Assembly (NCBI RefSeq): GCF_042453785.1
Contig: NC_091664.1
Location: forward strand, 4,390,501-4,454,500
Reading direction: 5' to 3'
DNA: 64,000 bases
Source: Malus domestica
Taxonomy: Eukaryota; Streptophyta; Magnoliopsida; Rosales; Rosaceae
Shown here: piece after piece, positions 22,523 through 34,800 of the stretch
Layout of the letters: each line of letters starts with the position of its first letter
How positions within the stretch are numbered: the first letter of the stretch is position 1
Program-made: the position numbers and the translations under genes
Notes under the pieces: generated by a model
Seen by the model: the letters and a program-made list of their open reading frames with translations, nothing else
The model's database searches: none
Told to the model about the DNA's origin: nothing

Positions 22523-23180
22523 TGTTGTGCTAGGATAGCATCAAATATGAAACCAATAAGCAACAACGGCAAAATATGACAATACAAAAATCCAAATGAC
22601 ACAGGATTTATACTGGTTCGGCGTAAGCCTACGTCCAGTTCCGAGACGGCGAGAAAATTCCACTAATATCAAAAGGAGATTACAAATTGATGTTTTAACT
22701 CTCAAACCCAAAGCCCACATACACCCAATAGCTCTCACTCTCACAAAGAAACAAATGGAGAAGATAGAAACATATACCAAATTCCTCCTCTCCCAAAAGC
22801 CACAAAATGTAGCACAAATATCTTTGATTGAGTGATCACTAACAAAGGGGGATTACAAACAAATGGGAAGGAGCAGCACTGTTTCAAATGGGAGAGTCGA
22901 ATGCTCTCTCCTCTGCTCTACTTGCTCTCTTCAGAAAATGAGTTCACACCTTTCCTTTAAATAAAAATCAGCCCCTTTTCTTCTCCTCCTTTCTTCCAGC
23001 CGAAAACCAACTAATTATGGCTTTGAAAAAACCACAAAACACGGAACAAAACAAGCCACAAAACAAGGAACAAAACAAGCCACAAAACAAGGAAACATAA
23101 TCCTCATCATGATGTTCCCTCATCAATTTTCTTTCATTCTTTTGTTTTGTTTCCTAGCCTAATTTGGCCACTATCCAACA
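22523..23180 (-). mobile_element. Copia solo LTR with TSD TATGG
   Basis: The plus strand starts TGTTGTGCTAGGATAGCA and ends CACTATCCAACA. TATGG is duplicated exactly at 22518-22522 and 23181-23185. Units A and C keep the uninterrupted target (CACATGGAACTAC near 250 and 56876). The LTR is related to those of the Copia element at 31009-36531 (same terminal 16 bases and the CACCCAATAGCTCTCAC block), so the orientation is taken to be minus. It inserted after the units separated. Confidence 0.9.
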
Positions 23181-23185
23181 TATGG

Positions 23186-23599
23186 AACTACACGTCGAAG
23201 TAGATTTGATCTTCCAGGCATTCTTAAACTTTTCCGCTATGTCGAATATAGGTTTGTGCCTTTCCTCTCTAAATCTGCAACAGCCAGAACTGCTTTCACA
23301 TTCACACTACAGCACAATAGAAGACACTTCGACACGACAATCTGTTAAATTAGCAAATGGGGAAGTGGTGGAATAACACCGTAGTATTGTGAGCAAGTCT
23401 CGGGTGTCAAGGCCACGGGGGACGTCCCTGTGGCTTTTCAACAAATTAACCAAACAATGTTGTAAAAACTGACTTTGAGAGTGAGGAACAGTAAAAGGTA
23501 GGTGCTTTGGCCCTCCTCCACGCATCATATACCGACGAAAAGAGTACATGTTGTCTATAGATTTCCTCAGGATTGACAAAAATACAGAAGAAAACCACC
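23186..23599. other. Unit B segment after solo LTR
   Basis: 23186-23410 matches 255-495 of unit A. Homology then jumps: the whole orphan-gene region of unit A is absent, and the sequence continues with a block resembling 7290-7370 (GTCTACAGATTTCCTCA type), the 3' flank of the acidic-protein family. Confidence 0.6.
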
Positions 23600-24025
23600 A
23601 GCTAGACAAAATTGACACAAGTCCTCGGCCTGCTCCGCTTCAAGATCATGACGATGATAATGATGATGGTGATGAGCAGTTGTCATCAGGTGCAGCAGGT
23701 TGTTGTGCATGATCTTGGTTAGGGTACTCACTACGCATCATCTCTCCTCCAATATGATCAAAGATATTCGCAATCAAGTCCTCATAATCATCTCATTCAA
23801 CTGTTGTTCTTTGCCCCGTCTCGATCTCATCTGCAACAGAGGCCGCAGCAGCAGCAGCAGGATCAGACAGGAGATCAAACTCTCCCATCAAGGCTTCCAA
23901 ATTGAATCTCAAAAGATCATCATCATCTTTTCTCTCACTGCCTCTCTATCTGACCCTGCAGTGCAGCAGGGCAGACGCCTAACAAACTGCAAAACCACAA
24001 TCAACACTTTGAAGAACTCTTCAAA
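23600..24025 (-). pseudogene. Acidic-protein gene remnant (unit B, distal copy)
   Basis: The minus-strand frame reads LEALMGEFDLLSDPAAAAAA, VADEIETGQRTTVE, a TGA stop, then DDYEDLIANIFDHIGGE and YPNQDHAQQ. This parallels LIDEFELLPDS...EEDLITEFFNHIGGE in the copy at 28846-29497. The N-terminal part is missing. It keeps more of the C-terminal half than its sister at 2800-3045. The premature stop and lost start make it a pseudogene. Confidence 0.65.
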
Positions 24026-24029
24026 ATGA

Positions 24030-25804
24030 GATAATTTTAATACAGTCCACCACTTCAAACCAAAAAGTGCATACATAGACAAGATGAAACAACAAATATG
24101 CCACAAATTGAAGCATGAAAAGGCAAGCATACCTTGCCTGCAGATGATATACTATCGAAGGGAGGAACAGCCCTCCTTGCAATATATACTTCTTGACTTT
24201 ACATAAATTTGAAGGTCAATATTGTAGAATAACAAACAAGAGTATAAAGCATAGAAGGAAGCGTTGTTCAATTCGACAAGGTAAGACTTTTCTGAAATCT
24301 AAAATCACGACCATCATCGTGCACTATCTTAATACCGAAAAAGGTAGGTGCATTGGCCCTCCTTGCAATATATACGTCTTGACTGTACATAAATTTGAAG
24401 GTCAATAATGTCGAATAAGAAACTAAAATCACAACATATGAGTGCGATGTTCACCATCATGGTGTACTCTCTTAATACCTGACGTGGAAAACAGGAAATT
24501 GATGACCCTTTGCAAATTTTGAATAATTTGATAATTTATATTACTTATTCATCTTAGTGTGTCTCTATGCATGTCAAACGATAACAAACATCAGAAATGC
24601 AGTTGAAGGCATTTCTTTCAAATGATCAAAATGACAGTCAAATATGGGCTGTGAGGATTGTCATGCTCTCACAAATGCGACATACATAATATCAGAAACA
24701 TCAACAGCTACTGAAACTGAAAACCTAAGAGACAGTAGCTTCAAAAACTAGTCCTACATGATGAAGAAATCCACACCAAAAGAAAGTACACAGGAAACAG
24801 CATGTGAGCTCTGCATCCTACCTCGTACTTAAAGAGATGCAATTTGTAAAGAAAGAATAAAGTGCTTCAATTTTTTAGAATCACGACCATCCCGTTGAGC
24901 AGAGAAATTAAAGAACTAATAGGGAATCGACGTGAAAACGAAGTACTGGTTGTCGACTACCTGACGCCCTCCCCCTCCTCCTTTATCCGGGCTTGGGACC
25001 GGTAGCGTAAGATAAACTTACACGGGCGGAGTTAGAAAATCAAAGAACTGTAAAAAGAAAATCAGTTATGGACAAGATGTCAAGACCAATAGAACTGTAA
25101 AAGCAAAACAGTCCAAAAACACAACTGAGGACAACAGCGAGAAACTTGCATTGCTGGTCCAAAACAGAACTGACACATCTAATATAGACTAAGGTATGAA
25201 TACTAAAAAATAAAGAGAGAAAACTTACATTCCACAAAAAATCCATAAAAACAGTGGCAAGAAACATGATAATTGTCCTTATCATCAACAAAACTATCAA
25301 CACGTTCACAAACTGACACTGAACACTTACACACCATGTTACCATCAAAATTCAAGCACAATACACAGAACCTGCACACGCTCACAAGCCACACATGCAG
25401 AGGGAGTAATTCAAAGGAAAAGAAAACATTAATTTGGTTTTCAAATTTAGTATAGTAATTAAAATCATCAACCTTGAAACCTTCTGTCAATTAAAATAAA
25501 AAGAAAGTAAGAAACTTGGGTCGAAAAGAAATGAATTATAAAGCATTCAGTGCATTAAAATTGGAAACGATCCTAGAAGCACATGCATACAGATGACTAG
25601 GGGAAACGCAGTAGAGACCTGAGGTGCAGCAAAATGAAAGGCAGGCAATGGATCAGACCTATACCAAATTTCTTAATTAACTAATGAACCAAAAGAAATC
25701 AAAGCATATATACTAAGAATGGAAATAAAATATATCCTGATCATAACTGTGCTTCTATATGCACGCCATGGAAATTAGACAGCTGCCATCACGTATACAT
25801 CCCT
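24030..25804. other. Intergenic region downstream of the unit B NAC pseudogene
   Basis: Collinear with 3046-4702 of unit A with small indels. No gene called. Confidence 0.5.
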
Positions 25805-26939
25805 CTATTGATCATTCACAGAATCGCTCATCCACAAACAGTCTGTCCAGTAATTGAACCCGTCTAACGGTTGGCTGAATTCGTCAATTTGAGGCCACTC
25901 CCGGGGCAATTTACCTTCAAGCGTTGTCAACCATTCTTTAATGTCTCCACGCACTGCTTCACCATCTAAAGGATATTCCTCGCCGCCCAAGAATACCGGA
26001 GAAGAAGGAACATCACTCATCAGTGGCACATATTCATGACCTGAAATATGAGTGGGAATGGGCATCACATTTCCGTTAATGTAGCTTATGCACCCCTGGT
26101 CGTGATTGGTAGTGTCGCCGTCCAAGCATATGGGATAAGAAGGAACATCACTCATCAATATCACACTATCCTGATCAGAGAAATCAGTCGGCTTTGCATT
26201 GCCGTTAATGTTGGTTATGCACTCCTGATCCCAATACCTAGTGTCAGTAATCATATTGCTTTCAGTTCCAACAAAAGGCACAACAGCAGGGGTATTGGTG
26301 ATCACATTCACATTAGAATGTTTTTGTGAACCCGGTTCTTTTCTTGCTCTCTTTCTCTTAATCAGCAGCTTCTCATTCGATACTTCTTTTATTGCCCTCT
26401 TAATCGGTGGCTTCTCATTGAAGTCATGAGTTGGACTTGAGGAATTCATCTTGTTTCCGCACCTAGACCTCGGATTCCTTTTAAGTCGCGAAAGAACGAC
26501 CTTTGGGGCCAGCAACCACATTAGGAAGAAGACTGTACTCTTCTAACAGCCAGCCGCCATTGTTGTTAGAACCCTTGTTGTTATACCTGAAATGCCTTTT
26601 ATCCCCGATTGGAATTCCGTCCAAACCTAAAACTTTGTCGGAGGATGTTTCGCTCCAAGTGCCTCCGGCTTCGATCTGGCGTTTGCTGCGGCTATCGCTG
26701 TCGCTTCTAGAACGCAGCTCATAGAAGAAGAACAAGTCCTGATCGAGTAGGGAATTTCCACCGAATTGCTCCCAAACCACCCAGGGTGGTGTTTGTCCAA
26801 AGAGATTGAACTCGTGAACAAACGGGTTGCCTAAGGGCTTTCCGGAGAGGGCTCTATCGCGAAGATAGGAACTGACCAATTCTTGATCAGTAGGATGAAA
26901 CCGAAAACCCAATGGCATACCGTAATAACCCACCTCCAT
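25805..26939 (-). pseudogene. NAC transcription factor, unit B, 1-bp frameshift
   Basis: It is nearly identical to 4703-5836 along its full length, with the same ATG context (26939-26937) and stop. A run of four G at 26505-26508 replaces three G at 5403-5405, shifting the frame after LLPNVVAGPK. The product would be about 152 aa, ending GRSFAT: most of the NAC domain without VVLSRLKRNP, the NLS clusters or the acidic C-terminus. Downstream codons are well conserved, so the lesion is recent, or it is a homopolymer sequencing error. A truncated NAC domain could still dimerise, but that is speculation. Confidence 0.7.
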
Positions 26940-27324
26940 TGTTAAACGCGATTTCAATTCAATGCAATTCAAAACAAAACAAATGCAGCAGCAAAAACCC
27001 TAAATTTTTCTTGGGCACAAAATAAAGAAGAGAAAATAAGCGAGAAATTAAAGATAAGAAAAAGGGAAACCTGGAAGCCAATTTCGCTCGCTCGCCGAGG
27101 AGAGCAGCTCGTCGACGTCTCCTCAATCGCCGTCTTCGTCCCCAAACAAGAGCAACTGAAGAGGAATCGATTTCGAGTATTCTGTAATTCAATTCAACCG
27201 GAGACTGTTGGAGCACTGAATTCTAGTTCTGGTTCAAATTCGAACGCGCAGAGAGAGCGAGAGAGAGAACGCAGAGAGAGCGAGAGAGAAAGATCTTGAG
27301 AGAGAGATCTAGAGAGAGAGAGGA

Positions 27325-27437
27325 TTTGAAATTTAAACGGAAGAAAATATGACCGTTTGGTTTGGGAATTGGATGTTAACGTCGCAAACTTGCAAGGCTC
27401 ACCGCTTAAGCGCGGGATTACGTGGCATTTTCATATC
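27325..27437 (-). promoter_or_regulatory. Shared promoter module upstream of NAC (unit B)
   Basis: Same layout as 6206-6320. CCAAACGGTCA at 27360-27350 (gene strand) matches 10 of 11 positions of the MSA consensus. The G-box is damaged: GGGATTACGTGGCA replaces CATCACGTGGCA, leaving only ACGTG. The preceding (GA)n tract is longer than in unit A. Confidence 0.45.
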
Positions 27438-27450
27438 TACGAAACCCTAA

Positions 27451-27710
27451 ATCCCCAAATTGTGGAATCTGGATTCTCGCCAGATTCTTTTTATGAGGAT
27501 CCAGAAAATTCATGAATCATATCGATTTATTGTACATCGTGTGGTCAAAAATTATTTTAAATATTTTTATTTAAAATTAAACAAACAGTACTTGACAAAA
27601 ACTGACTGTATAATATAAGATAAACGAACATAATTTACGGATCCTCAGTATCCTTACCAAAATGATCCGGAGAGGATCCTGTTGGCAAATTGTGAGCCAA
27701 ATGACTAGAA
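27451..27710. mobile_element. MITE-like insertion (unit B position)
   Basis: It interrupts the sequence that in unit A runs ACCCTAAAATAACGCAGG without a break. It contains GAGGATCC near the left and GGATCCTCAG and GAGAGGATCC near the right, with a body related to 6436-6640. Exact ends are uncertain. Confidence 0.45.
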
Positions 27711-28015
27711 TAACGCAGGAAAAAAAAAAGAATTTCGATTGGGCTGGGTTCCCTTTTTTACTTCTTGGCCTATTTTTTATTCAGCTGGGTTCTTTTGGTT
27801 TTCCGGCATTCTATTGGCAATTTTTTTTTAGATTTTTATATTAGATTAATGAACCCAAACATTTAAGGGTGAATGTTGGATTGAAAGTTTCGATTTCGAC
27901 ATGAAAAAGATTTGTTTCGTATTTTTATTAACATAGCATTGCATGATTGACACGAGAAGTCATAGTCACGATGTACTAATGTCATAAAAATTGCTCAATA
28001 TGGATATATTTCGCA

Positions 28016-28110
28016 ATAGGAAATCGTGACTATGACTTAAACATAAGAAATCATAGGAAATCACGATTTTTTTTATTTCCTATGTCTAACCTACAGTCAC
28101 GAATTCCTAT
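28016..28110. repeat. Imperfect inverted repeat (hairpin), unit B
   Basis: The 36-base arms 28016-28051 and 28075-28110 pair imperfectly. The structure is the orthologous copy of 6847-6941, with additional mismatches in the arms (for example CTTAAACATAAG in the left arm). Confidence 0.6.
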
Positions 28111-28547
28111 GATTGACACAAGAAGCCATAATCACAATGTTCACATGGCGCTGCATATACATTTTTCATAGAAGTGACAAGATTTTCTCCCAACTCTAAT
28201 GCACCTTTATGTTCTTCCTATCCAAAACTATGTTGGAGAAGATTTCATAAGAAACACGTCCAGAATCCGTCATTACCAGATTGATTATTCATGAAACGAA
28301 ATGTAGAGGTCGAAACAAACAGTGAAAAACTGAGTACTACTGTTCGCTACGACAACAATGTCTGAAAATTGAAACAAAAACTCAAAGTGTGCTGAAAGAA
28401 ATGACAAGAACAAAAGTAAGTGCAATCAAAAGTATTGGGAACTTCATGTATATTCATATGTATATTGTCTACAGATTTCCTCAAGATTGACAAAAGTACA
28501 GAGTAAGACCACCAGCTAGACGAAATAACAAACTGAAAACTATTCTA

Positions 28548-28645
28548 TCCACAACAACAACAAAGCATTTTCCCACTAAGTGGGGTCGGCTATATGAATC
28601 CTAGAATGTCATTGCGCTCGGTTCTGTATCACGTCTTCCGTGTAA
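28548..28645 (-). mobile_element. Short RTE-type LINE 3' end (unit B)
   Basis: (CAA)n followed by the CACTAAGTGGGGTCGGCTAT block, collinear with 7385-7504 but slightly shorter. It was inherited from before the duplication. Confidence 0.6.
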
Positions 28646-28845
28646 ATAAAAAGACCGAAAACTAATAAACTAACTATGATTAAACCGGAAGTCGGAAAAA
28701 AAAAAGCTGAAAGGTAACCGTGCTCATCTGAATTCTTGAACTCTACAAGTAGTATAAAAACAAGAGCTGACGCTAATAGCTTGACAACTTGATTCACGAA
28801 AGGCGTGTATACTCCGTGTAAAGTCCTCTTCCTCCTGCTCCGCTT

Positions 28846-29497
28846 CTAGATGATGATGATGGTGAGCAAGCAAATCAAGAGAAAACGGAGAACCGAGGCC
28901 CGTGGCCTTCCTATGTTTCCAACCACAACTGGCAAAATAATGATTTGAACAGGAGGGAACGGGATGATGGTGATGAGCAGAGTAGTGTGATCAGGTTCAG
29001 TAGCTTGATGTACATGATCTTGATTTGGGTTTTCATCATCCTCTCCTCCAATATGATTAAAGAATTCAGTGATCAAGTCCTCCTCATCATCCAACTCTCT
29101 TTCATCCGTGGTTCTTGGCCCCTCCTCAATCTCGTGATGATGATGACCGAGATGAGTAGTTAGCCGAGGCACAACAGCAGCCTCGTCTGCAGCAGAGGCC
29201 GCAACAGCAGAATCAGGCAGAAGCTCAAACTCGTCAATTAAGGATCCTAACAGATCATCATCCCAGCTATCATATGCTTCGGTGGTGCTGCTTGAGGACC
29301 CCTCGTGATGAAGTAGATCATCAAGCTCCCTAATCGAGTCCTCCATTGCCAAAAGACCATCATCAAAATCATGAGTCCTCTGCCTCTTGACCGTATCACC
29401 CAAAACCGTAACGGCATCATCGGAATCGGAATCGGAATCAGGGAAACGCGGACGCTTGAGAGAAGAGACAGTGGGCCTCAAATCTTGACCCCCCCAT
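28846..29497 (-). pseudogene. Acidic-protein gene, unit B, start region frameshifted
   Basis: The best-preserved copy of an unrecognised protein. One frame of about 200 codons reads RPTVSSLKRPRFPDSDSDSD, VKRQR, then acidic DDLLGSLIDEFELLPDS, TTDERELDDEEDLITEFFNH and IGGEDDENPNQD. The pattern is a basic, possibly nuclear N-terminus followed by a long acidic region. The last 45 residues are hydrophobic and look like out-of-frame translation. The expected ATG (29497-29495) is followed by seven G where unit A has six, so it opens the wrong frame and no other in-frame ATG lies nearby. It could be a homopolymer error hiding a working gene. Function unknown. Confidence 0.55.
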
Positions 29498-29967
29498 CTC
29501 CAATTTCTTCACGAAACGCAACACAAACAGACGAAAGCGGTGTGCTTTCTGCGAAAACCAAAACCCTAAGTCGGTAATGTGGAAGACGAAAAAGCAACAC
29601 TTTCCAAACACGATAAGGGATTTGGGAATTAGGGTTTCTTGTTACAGTGCTAGACAGACAGAAATTAAAGATACCGAGAAATAAAGTAGAAGAAAAGGCA
29701 AGAACTGAACCTGGAACTGGGAACAAGTCGTTGATTTCCTTCTCAGAGAAGAGGATGCATTCGTCCCCAAATTTGAATCGAGCTTCCAATTTCAACAACT
29801 AGAGAGAGATCAAGCGACAGCGAGAGAGAGAGAGAGCAACAAATTTGAATTGGGCTTCAAATTCGGACGCACACAGAGAGAACGAGCAGAGAGTGAGAGC
29901 GAGAGTGAGAGAGCACGAGCAGAGAAAGAGGGCGATCCAGAGATCCAGTGAGAGAGTGGGATGGGGG

Positions 29968-30051
29968 TTTTGAAATTTAAAGAGAGGAAAATATGACCGT
30001 TTGGGAATTTGACCGCTTAAACGCGGGTTTCATCACGTGCCGTTTTCTTTC
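29968..30051 (-). promoter_or_regulatory. Shared promoter module upstream of acidic-protein gene (unit B)
   Basis: The motif order is kept: GAAATTTAAAG, AATATGACCGTTTGGGAAT, GACCGCTTAAACGCGG, CATCACGTGC. An MSA-like CCAAACGGTCA lies at 30004-29994 (gene strand) and a G-box at 30034-30039. Confidence 0.5.
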
Positions 30052-31008
30052 TGCTCTTTGGCGCCTGCGAGTGGGAAGCCCTCCCCAACCCGGCCCAATT
30101 GTGTTCCGAATGACTAAATTACCCTCGAATTACAAATCATGCAGATTCAGGAGCTCGGGGTATTTTAGTCAAACCAAAAACTCAAAAGGATCGCAGAATC
30201 GTATCACCGTCTTGGTTACTGAGTTGTTTGTTTGATCCAGTTGTATGTGAGAAGTGTGGCGTTTGGGAGTACTCAATGCGAGTAAGGTGTTCTATAAATT
30301 TTTGAAATCGATAGAAGGAGAATTTGTCCACCATCACTCATTTTGAATCATTCTGTAAAAAATTCTATTAAATATATATAAAATAACAAAAACACTCTCA
30401 ATTTAATAAACAATGAGCCAAAATGATTTGATAAAACTTAAGAATTTTTTTATCATTTAACCTTATTTAATGAAAATTTTACACGAAATGATCAAAATGA
30501 TTGATGATGGATAAAGTCATAGACCACTTCTATAGATCTTAAATCTCAAGATTCGGAATGATCAGTTATGCTAATTTCAATGACCATTTCGGCTATAAAA
30601 CTATAATAGACGATAGAAATCAAAAGTGTCAAATTCCTCCTCCGTAATATTTCCACACTCATCTTTATTCTCAACCCATCAAATTTCCTCATCATTAATA
30701 TACTTTTTAGCCATGATTTTCTAATAATTTAGTCAAAACATTTTCCGAATATCGATTGGACACATGTTTAAGGACTTTGAAACCAAAAAATGGCCACATT
30801 TTAATTAGCAAAATATATTTCAAATACAAATAGTATAGAATAGGGCTAGTGTCATATTGGAAATCAAGCACTCACGTCGTTCACCGTTCGAAGCAGAATT
30901 TAGAAGAACCAACATTCTTGATCATATGCTAGTTGAGCGCGAACTGCAAAAACCAAAACCAAAACCAAACAATGACGCGAAAAGCATCAGATATGCGATG
31001 TTTTTTGT
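30052..31008. other. Unit B distal end and spacer before Copia element
   Basis: 30052-30680 matches 8893-9529 of unit A. 30681-31008 is AT-rich and has no match in this window. No gene seen. Confidence 0.5.
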
Positions 31009-31693
31009 TGTGCTAGGATAGCACCAAACCTTTTTGGAACCAACTCAAGCTAACCCACAAGAAATATATCAAATGAAAATGCAAGAACAAAATATTAAAG
31101 ACACCAAGATTTAACGAGGTTCCTCAACAGTCAGTGTAACTGGAGTACGTCCTCGGAGCAGTAGGAGCTCACCTAATAATCCACTATCAATCAAATGGGA
31201 GTTTACAAAGTGTTGGCAATCTCACAACCCAAATAACCCAATACACCCAATAGCTCTCACACACCACATAAACAAATAGAGAAAGAAATATAATGAATAA
31301 TTTCTTCTCTATACATGTAACTCAAAGCTATTACAACAATAATTATGATGGATGATTGCTAACCAAAAAGAAGAGCACCTTCTTCTTCTTTTCTGCTCTC
31401 AGTTTTCTGCTCTCTGCAACTCTCTTTGCTCTCTCAAAGATGGGCTACTAAAACAGAAAAATGGTGCACACTTCCTCTATCATTCTCACTTCCGTATCCT
31501 CACTTCATCAATACAAAAACACCCAATAAAAAACTCAAAAACATCATCATGACCATCAATTTTTCTTTTCAACAAACATAATCATGATGCCTCCTCATCA
31601 TGATGTCTTTCACCTTTTTTTATTTTGGTTTGTTTATTAGCCGAAAGTTGTTTTGTTTTGTTGTCCACTTGGCCACTTGGCCACAATTCAACA
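31009..31693 (-). repeat. Copia 3' LTR (complete)
   Basis: On the coding strand it runs TGTTGAATTGTGG... to ...TCCTAGCACA. It matches the right LTR at an offset of 4912. Confidence 0.85.
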
Positions 31694-31835
31694 ATCTCCA
31701 CCTTGGCCAAGTTCCGAAAAACGCCATGATAAGCCAACCAACACAATTAACACACAACATCACTCCCAAACACTAGCAAGAGAACAACTCATGCCGAGCC
31801 AAATGCTCCAAAACTCCTACTGCTCAACGCCTTCT

Positions 31836-34800
31836 TTATATAGGCAAAATGTGAGCCAAGTTCAAGCAATGAACAAACTTGGCTACACCAACAACCTTAG
31901 TCAACATATCAGCGGGGTTGTCTTTAGTTGGAATCTTCTGGAGAATGATTTCCCCTTCACCAACAATTTCACGAACAAAGTGATAACGCACATCTATGTG
32001 CTTGGTCCTCGCATGATGAACCTGATACTTAGCCAAATAAATGGCACTCTGACTATCACAATGTACCTCCACCTGCTTCTGATCAACCCCCAAATCTCTA
32101 ATCAGCCCATGTATCCAAATGGCCTCCTTTATAGCTTCAGCAACTGCCATATATTCAGCCTCTGTAGTAGACAAGGCAACAGACGACTGCAAAATGGACC
32201 TCCAACAAACTGGTCCTTTAGCCATAGTAAACACATAGCCTGTAGTAGACTTCCTTCCATCCAGATCACCTGCATAATCTGAATCAACATAACCAACTGC
32301 AAAATGACCAATACCATAGTCATCTCTCTCAAAGCATAAACCAACATCTCGAGTACCATGGAGATACCTCAATATCCACTTAGCTGCTTGCCAATGCTCT
32401 TTACCTGGATTATGCATATATCGACTCACCATGCCAACTGCATGAGCAATATCTGGTCTAGAGCATGCCATTGAATACATCAAACTACCAACCAAATTTG
32501 CATATGGTATATTTTTCATTTGCAGCTTCTCTTTATCAGTTTTAGGACATTGTAGAGAACTCAATTTAAAATGAGGAGCCAAAGGGGTACTAACCGGTTT
32601 GGTTGAATCATGAACTCCAAACTTTCGAATCAACTTCTAAAGGTATTGTCTTTGATTCAAACTGACCAAACCCTTCTCTCTATCTCTAGTGATCTTCATG
32701 CCAAGGATCTTCTTCGCTTCACCAAGATCCTTCATCTCAAACTCATTTTTCATTTGCTTCTTCAATTTCTCAATCTCTTCGACATTCTTTGAGGCAATCA
32801 ACATATCATCAACATATATCAACAAATAAATGAAAGATCCATCTTGCAACTTCTTGAAGTACACACAATGATCATATTGACTTCTAGAATAATTTTGGCC
32901 TCTCATAAATTTATCAAACCTCAAATACCATTGCCTTGGAGATTGCTTCAAGCCATATAGTGATTTCTTCAATTTGCAAAACAAGTTCTCCTTCCCTTTC
33001 ACTATATACCCATCCGGTTGACACATATAGCTCTCTTCATTCAAATCACCATGTAGGAAAGCCGTCTTCACATCAAGTTGCACAAGCTCAAGATCATACT
33101 GTGCAACAAGAGCTAACATAATGCGAATTGAGGAGTGCTTCACAACCGGAGAAAAGATTTCATTGTAGTGAATGCCCTCCTTTTGTGCATACCCTTTAGC
33201 AACTAATCTTGCTTTGAATCTCAACATTGCTTTTCTCATCAGCATCTTCTTTCTTGGCATACACCCATTTGCAACCGATAGCTTTCTTGCCCTTAGGCAA
33301 TTTAGCTAACTCCCAAGTCTTGTTCTTCAAGAGAGAATTCATCTCATCACCCATGGCATTGCACCACCTCTTCTTCTCCTCACTCTCAATGGCTTCCTCA
33401 AAATTAGATGGAATCTCATCAGTGATAATAGGAAGAGCAAAAGAAACATAGTCACTATACCGAGCTGGCTTGGTAATTTGTCTCTTTCCTCTATTCTTGG
33501 CAATAGACTCTTGAGGTGAAACTTCCTCTTCAACTTGAATAGAATCTTCAAGTTCAACTTCTTCAACATCCTCATGGTCTCCAACTTCTTCACTTGTAGT
33601 GGCTTCGACATCAGCGGAAATAGGATTTGAAGTACCAGAGGCAACTTTCTCAAGCTCCACATGTTGGACATCTTTCACATTCTTCTCAGAGACTTTGTAC
33701 ATACTTTCTTCATCAAATGTCACATCTCTGCTGATTACAAGTTTTTTCATCTCTGGGCACCACAACCTGTAACCTTTGACACCACTACTAAAACCAAGAA
33801 AGATAGCCTTTTTGGCTCTAGGATCAAGTTTATTTTCAGTCACATGAAAATAAGCAGGTGAACCAAAAATACGGATATAGTCATAGTCAGAAGAAGGTTT
33901 TCCAATCCATACCTCCATTGGTGTTTTACCCTGAATAGCAGCTGAGGGTAACCGGTTGATGATGTGACATGCATAATTAACCGCCTCTGCCCAAAATGAC
34001 TTGCTTAAACCCGACTGAGACAACATACATCTAACCTTCTCAAGCAAGGTTCGATTCAATCTTTCTGCAACTCCATTTTGTTGTGGAGTTCCCCGAACAC
34101 TGAAATGTCTCACAATTCCTTCTTCTTTGCAAACTTTAAAGAAAGGGTCGGATGTGTATTCACCACCATTATCCGATCTCAAAATCTTAATCTTTCTCCC
34201 AGTCTGGTTCTCAACCATTTTCTTCCAACCCAAGAAAATGCTCAACACCTCACTCTTGTGCTTCATAGTGTAAACCCAAGACCTTCTTGAATAATCATCA
34301 ACAAAGGTCACGAACCAATGTCTACCACTCAAAGAGGGAGTCTTTGTAGGACCCCAAACATCTGAATGCACATAATCAAGAATGCCCTTCGTCTGATGTA
34401 CAGCAGTACCAAACTTCACTCTAGTTTGCTTCCCCAAGACACAATGCTCGCAGAAATCAAGCTTACAAGTCGTGGCACCTTTTAAAAGACCTTGTTTCAC
34501 AAGCCCTTGTAGAGCTTTCTCACCGGCATGGCCTAATCTCATATGCCACAGTCTAGTAGTATCAGAATCGGATGTGCCCATATTTTCTGAGACTACAGAT
34601 GCTTCACCTGTCACAGTGCTTCCTTGCAATAGATACAAATGGCCACATCGAGAAGCTTTCATCACAACAAGTGCACCATAAGTAACTTTCAATGTCTGTC
34701 CATCTGAATGAAACCTGAAGCCCTTGGATTCCAAAGTACCCAAAGAAATAAGATTTTTCTTCAAATTCGGTACATATCGAACACCTGTCAACTCTTTAAC

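Noticed and set aside
25040..25490. Cys-rich and hydrophobic minus-strand frames in the NAC downstream region
   Set aside because: The frames differ between units A and B because of indels, with no consistent start or splice pattern.
31653..32282. 209-codon plus-strand frame
   Set aside because: Shadow of the Copia RNase H region on the opposite strand; it begins inside the LTR.
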